From Rahnella variigena (GTDB lineage Bacteria; Pseudomonadota; Gammaproteobacteria; Enterobacterales; Enterobacteriaceae), in the NCBI RefSeq assembly GCF_003610915.1, contig NZ_NSDJ01000002.1, positions 248,001 through 312,000 of the forward strand: a stretch of DNA of 64,000 bases, read 5' to 3'. The notes beneath the pieces are model-generated. The model was not told where the DNA came from. It saw only the letters and a list, made by a program, of their open reading frames with translations, and did no database searches. Each line of letters opens with the position of its first letter. Within the stretch, counting starts at the first letter, position 1. Of this stretch, positions 61,855 through 64,000 are shown one piece after another. The position numbers and the translations under genes were made by a program.

Positions 61855-62379
61855 ATGGCGAAGCCAAAATATACCCTCGAAACCAGAATGGCTGTGGTCA
61901 GCCATTACCTCTACGGAAATGACGGGACACAACGGACCGCAGAACGTTTTGGTGTCGAAAGAACATCCGTTCGTCGCTGGGTCAGAGCCTGGCAATTACA
62001 CGGTATTGATGGCATTACCTGGAAAAATGACCGCCATTCTCCGGCATTCCGGATTGCTGTTGTCCGGACTGTTCTCGGTGAAGAACTTTCAATGCGCGAA
62101 GCTGCCGCACGGTTTAATATCTCAAACGAGACCGTCGTCCGGCACTGGGTTAATGTCTACAAAGACGCTGGTGAGAATGGACTTCTGAGCATAAAACCCG
62201 GCCGGAGAAAAGGCATGACAAAACCCAAAAAAGCATCCCCACTTACCGATGAGGCGCTGGAAAAGTTATCTCCCGAAGAGCTGCGGGCTGAGCTCCGTTA
62301 CCTGCGTGCAGAGAATGCCTACCTAAAAAAGCTAAAGGCCTTAGTTCAAAGCGAGAAAAACGGCAAAAAGCCGCAATAA
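61855..62379 (+). CDS. IS150-group OrfA
   Basis: 174 residues from the ATG at 61855 (MAKPKYTLETRMAVVSHYLYG), a double helix-turn-helix DNA-binding protein: GTQRTAERFGVERTSVRRWVRAWQLHG and SMREAAARFNISNETVVRHWVNVYKDAG. The C-terminus has a leucine-zipper-like region (SPEELRAELRYLRAENAYLKKLKALV) used for multimerisation. Near its 3' end is a slippery A-AAA-AAG at 62325-62331, in register CTA-AAA-AAG. Confidence 0.92.
   Translation: MAKPKYTLETRMAVVSHYLYGNDGTQRTAERFGVERTSVRRWVRAWQLHGIDGITWKNDRHSPAFRIAVVRTVLGEELSMREAAARFNISNETVVRHWVNVYKDAGENGLLSIKPGRRKGMTKPKKASPLTDEALEKLSPEELRAELRYLRAENAYLKKLKALVQSEKNGKKPQ
62325..62331 (+). promoter_or_regulatory. Programmed -1 frameshift site in the IS
   Basis: Heptamer A-AAA-AAG in the OrfA reading register. 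A -1 slip leads into AKGLSSKREKRQKAAIISEL and on to OrfB, giving the OrfAB transposase. Confidence 0.85.
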
Positions 62380-62432
62380 TCAGTGAGCTAAGGCGTAATT
62401 ATGCGCTTAGTGACCTTCTGCGTGCAGCGGGG

Positions 62433-63218
62433 ATGTCCCGCAGTACGTGGTATCACAATATGAACGCGCTGAAGCGAGTGGACAGGCATGCCGGACTGAA
62501 AGACAAAATCAGAGAGATATACCACCATCATAAAGGGCGTTATGGTTACCGCAGGATCACGCTCTCACTGAGAAAGCAGGGGCTGCTGGTGAACCATAAA
62601 ACAGTACAGCGGCTGATGGCAGAGGTGTCGCTCCGGTCGCTTATCAGGGTGAAGAAATATCGCGCCTGGAAAGGGGAAGCGGGCAAGGCAGCCTCCAACC
62701 TCCTGAGTCGGGACTTCAGTGCATCAAAAGCCAACGAAAAGTGGGTTACGGATGTTACAGAGTTCTCGATACAGGGTAAAAAGTTGTACCTGTCACCGGT
62801 TCTCGATCTTTTTAACCGGGAAATCATCTCATACAGCCTGTCGGAAAGACCGGTGATGGAAATGGTGAATACCATGCTGCGTGATGCGTTCGCAAAGCTC
62901 AGTCCAGAAGATGCCCCGTTGTTGCACTCGGATCAGGGTTGGCAGTATCGAATGGCAGCCTATCAGGCAAAATTAAAGGCAGAGGGCATAACGCAAAGTA
63001 TGTCGCGTAAAGGAAACTGCCTGGATAATGCTGTAATGGAGAACTTCTTCGGTACGCTGAAATCGGAGTGTTTTTACCTGAGCCAGTTCGGGAGTCTCAG
63101 GGAACTGAGGGAGGCGATAGAGGGGTATATCCATTACTACAACAACGAAAGAATAAGCCTGAAATTAAAAGGCCTGAGTCCGGTAGAATACCGAACCCAG
63201 GCCCTGAAAGCCGCTTAA
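62433..63218 (+). CDS. IS150-group OrfB, transposase catalytic part
   Basis: 261 residues from the ATG at 62433; the active form is made as an OrfAB fusion through the -1 frameshift, with the frame open from 62330. The DDE catalytic triad is intact: Asp in KWVTDVTEF, Asp in LLHSDQGWQY and Glu in NAVMENFFGTLKSE. It begins with the HTH_21 region (HHHKGRYGYRRITLSLRKQG). All parts appear functional, so the element may still move. Confidence 0.93.
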   Translation: MSRSTWYHNMNALKRVDRHAGLKDKIREIYHHHKGRYGYRRITLSLRKQGLLVNHKTVQRLMAEVSLRSLIRVKKYRAWKGEAGKAASNLLSRDFSASKANEKWVTDVTEFSIQGKKLYLSPVLDLFNREIISYSLSERPVMEMVNTMLRDAFAKLSPEDAPLLHSDQGWQYRMAAYQAKLKAEGITQSMSRKGNCLDNAVMENFFGTLKSECFYLSQFGSLRELREAIEGYIHYYNNERISLKLKGLSPVEYRTQALKAA

Positions 63219-63250
63219 CATGAACTGTCCAACTTTATGGGGTCAGTCCA

Positions 63251-63408
63251 CAGCTGCCAGGGCTTATTTGTTTGTGGAATGGGCGGCGTAGATGATGCTG
63301 ATAACATCGTGCACGCCATTCGCCCGTTAGTTGGTCACGAGCGAACCGAGGCCCATTGCTGATGTGCACACAGCAAATGGAGCCTATCAAAAAGGGCGTC
63401 TCTGATCT
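63251..63408 (+). other. Short gap between the IS and the second methylase
   Basis: Begins with CAGCTGCCAGGGC, the right half of the interrupted hairpin. A 28-codon frame from 63280 (MGGVDDADNIVHAIRPLVGHERTEAHC-like) ends at 63362; it could be the tail of a displaced gene. No convincing gene otherwise. Confidence 0.3.
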
Positions 63409-64000
63409 ATGAAAAATACTGTGAATTTAAACAGTATAAATATTATTTGTGCTGACTCACTCCAATACATCAAAACCTTACCTGATAACTGCATTGACCT
63501 GATAGCCACGGACCCTCCGTATTTCAGGGTTAAATCATGTAAATGGGACAATCAATGGCCTGATGAGTCAGCTTATCTGGCGTGGCTTGACGAGATGTTT
63601 GCGGAGTTCTGGCGCGTACTAAAACCATCAGGCAGCCTGTACGTCTTTTGCGGTTCTCGTTTGGCTGCTGACACAGAGTTACTGATGCGTGAGCGGTTCA
63701 AAATTCTGAACCACATCATCTGGGCCAAACCTTCTGGGCCGTGGAACAGGCAGCACAAAGAAGACTTGAGGTCGTATTTCCCAGCCACTGAGCGGATCCT
63801 CTTCGCTGAGCATTACAGCGGTCCTTATAGAGGTAAGGCATCAAGTTATTCCGCGCAGTGCAAGGAGCAGCGCAAAAATACGCTCAAGCCTCTGGTGGAT
63901 TATTTTAGTGATGCCCGCAAAGCCTTGGGGATAAGTGCTAAAGAAATTCATCAGGCAACTGGTAAGCAAATGGCTTCGCATTGGTTCAGTGAGAGCCAGT
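63409..64000 (+). CDS. Site-specific DNA (adenine-N6 or cytosine-N4) methyltransferase, 3' end outside window
   Basis: At least 197 residues from the ATG at 63409, running off the right edge. MKNTVNLNSINIICADSLQY leads to motif IV DLIATDPPYFRVKSCKWDN (catalytic DPPY), with SYLAWLDEMFAEFWRVLKPSGSLYVFCGSRL as the following motifs and HIIWAKPSGPWN. The order (DPPY before the AdoMet-binding FxGxG) fits the beta-class N6-adenine/N4-cytosine methylases. SYFPATERILFAEH and DYFSDARKALGISAKEIHQATG with a helix-turn-helix-like end match phage DNA methylases. It differs from the MT-A70 enzyme upstream. Confidence 0.9.
   Translation, partial: MKNTVNLNSINIICADSLQYIKTLPDNCIDLIATDPPYFRVKSCKWDNQWPDESAYLAWLDEMFAEFWRVLKPSGSLYVFCGSRLAADTELLMRERFKILNHIIWAKPSGPWNRQHKEDLRSYFPATERILFAEHYSGPYRGKASSYSAQCKEQRKNTLKPLVDYFSDARKALGISAKEIHQATGKQMASHWFSESQ

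Larger units (their letters stand above)
61804..63250 (+). mobile_element. IS3-family (IS150 group) insertion sequence, complete
   Basis: 1447 bases bounded by terminal inverted repeats: left TGGACTGCACCCCAAAAGTT (from 61804) and right, read inward, TGGACTGACCCCATAAAGTT (from 63250). The flanking triplet CAG at 61801-61803 and 63251-63253 is a 3-bp target duplication, as usual for this group. Two ORFs with an A-AAA-AAG frameshift site. The flanks together form a GC-rich inverted repeat, so the element has inserted into a terminator-like hairpin. Confidence 0.93.

Overview
The window is a chromosomal segment of a gammaproteobacterium. The gene set (sitABCD/mntR, kup, mtr, umuD, ybjJ/ybjI-like pair, a compact type VI secretion locus, lambdoid-type prophage) and protein sequences very close to E. 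coli counterparts point to Enterobacterales. The overall style suggests a Rahnella/Ewingella/Serratia-like Yersiniaceae member; the genus is inference from memory, not a search.

Layout. (1) 1-3481: end of a LysR regulator, a tandem pair of small exported paralogues of unknown function, the Mn exporter mntP with a candidate MntR box, and an orphan umuD under a textbook SOS box. (2) 3482-25140: an AT-rich leader, then one co-directional type VI secretion locus, tssB-tssC-hcp-tssE-tssF-tssG-vgrG-(small T6SS-linked gene)-PAAR-tssA-tssJ-tssK-tssL-tssM-tssH(clpV)-vasL-like, followed by two orphan genes (GNAT-like and unknown) that could be cargo. (3) 25141-46242: core and accessory metabolism and transport: kup, a lipoprotein, an amino-acid ABC transporter with tandem ArgR-type boxes, a serine hydrolase, a VOC protein, a ROK regulator with a ybjJ-like MFS gene and a HAD phosphatase, two cell-envelope proteins, mntR divergent from sitABCD with a palindromic MntR box between them, a flavin-reductase remnant, a small orphan gene, mtr, an apparently non-coding promoter-to-terminator unit, pirin, and an ABC-F ATPase preceded by a 27-codon leader ORF with a perfect Shine-Dalgarno sequence. 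(4) 46243-64000: an MFS gene cut off at its 5' end by a lambdoid prophage whose right end lies outside the window. It has integrase and excisionase, a leftward early operon from PL, cI/cro with four copies of one 14-bp operator, a rightward early operon (YmfL-like, DUF4222-like, replication protein with internal 15-bp iterons, MT-A70 methylase, ParB-like, RusA, antirepressor, DUF968, Q antiterminator), then an AT-rich three-gene block on the opposite strand, a structured RNA abutting a tRNA-Gly(UCC), a small conserved gene, an IS150-type insertion sequence sitting in a terminator-like hairpin, and a second DNA methylase that runs off the window.

How it fits together. Manganese handling is one regulon: MntR, the importer SitABCD and the exporter MntP share a 14-bp operator core. 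The T6SS locus carries every core Tss component plus its own spike (VgrG and PAAR). The prophage has a complete early control circuit. The best candidates for something undescribed are the three-gene AT-rich block at 58776-60850, which contains a PD-(D/E)XK nuclease-like protein, and the leader-controlled ABC-F gene.
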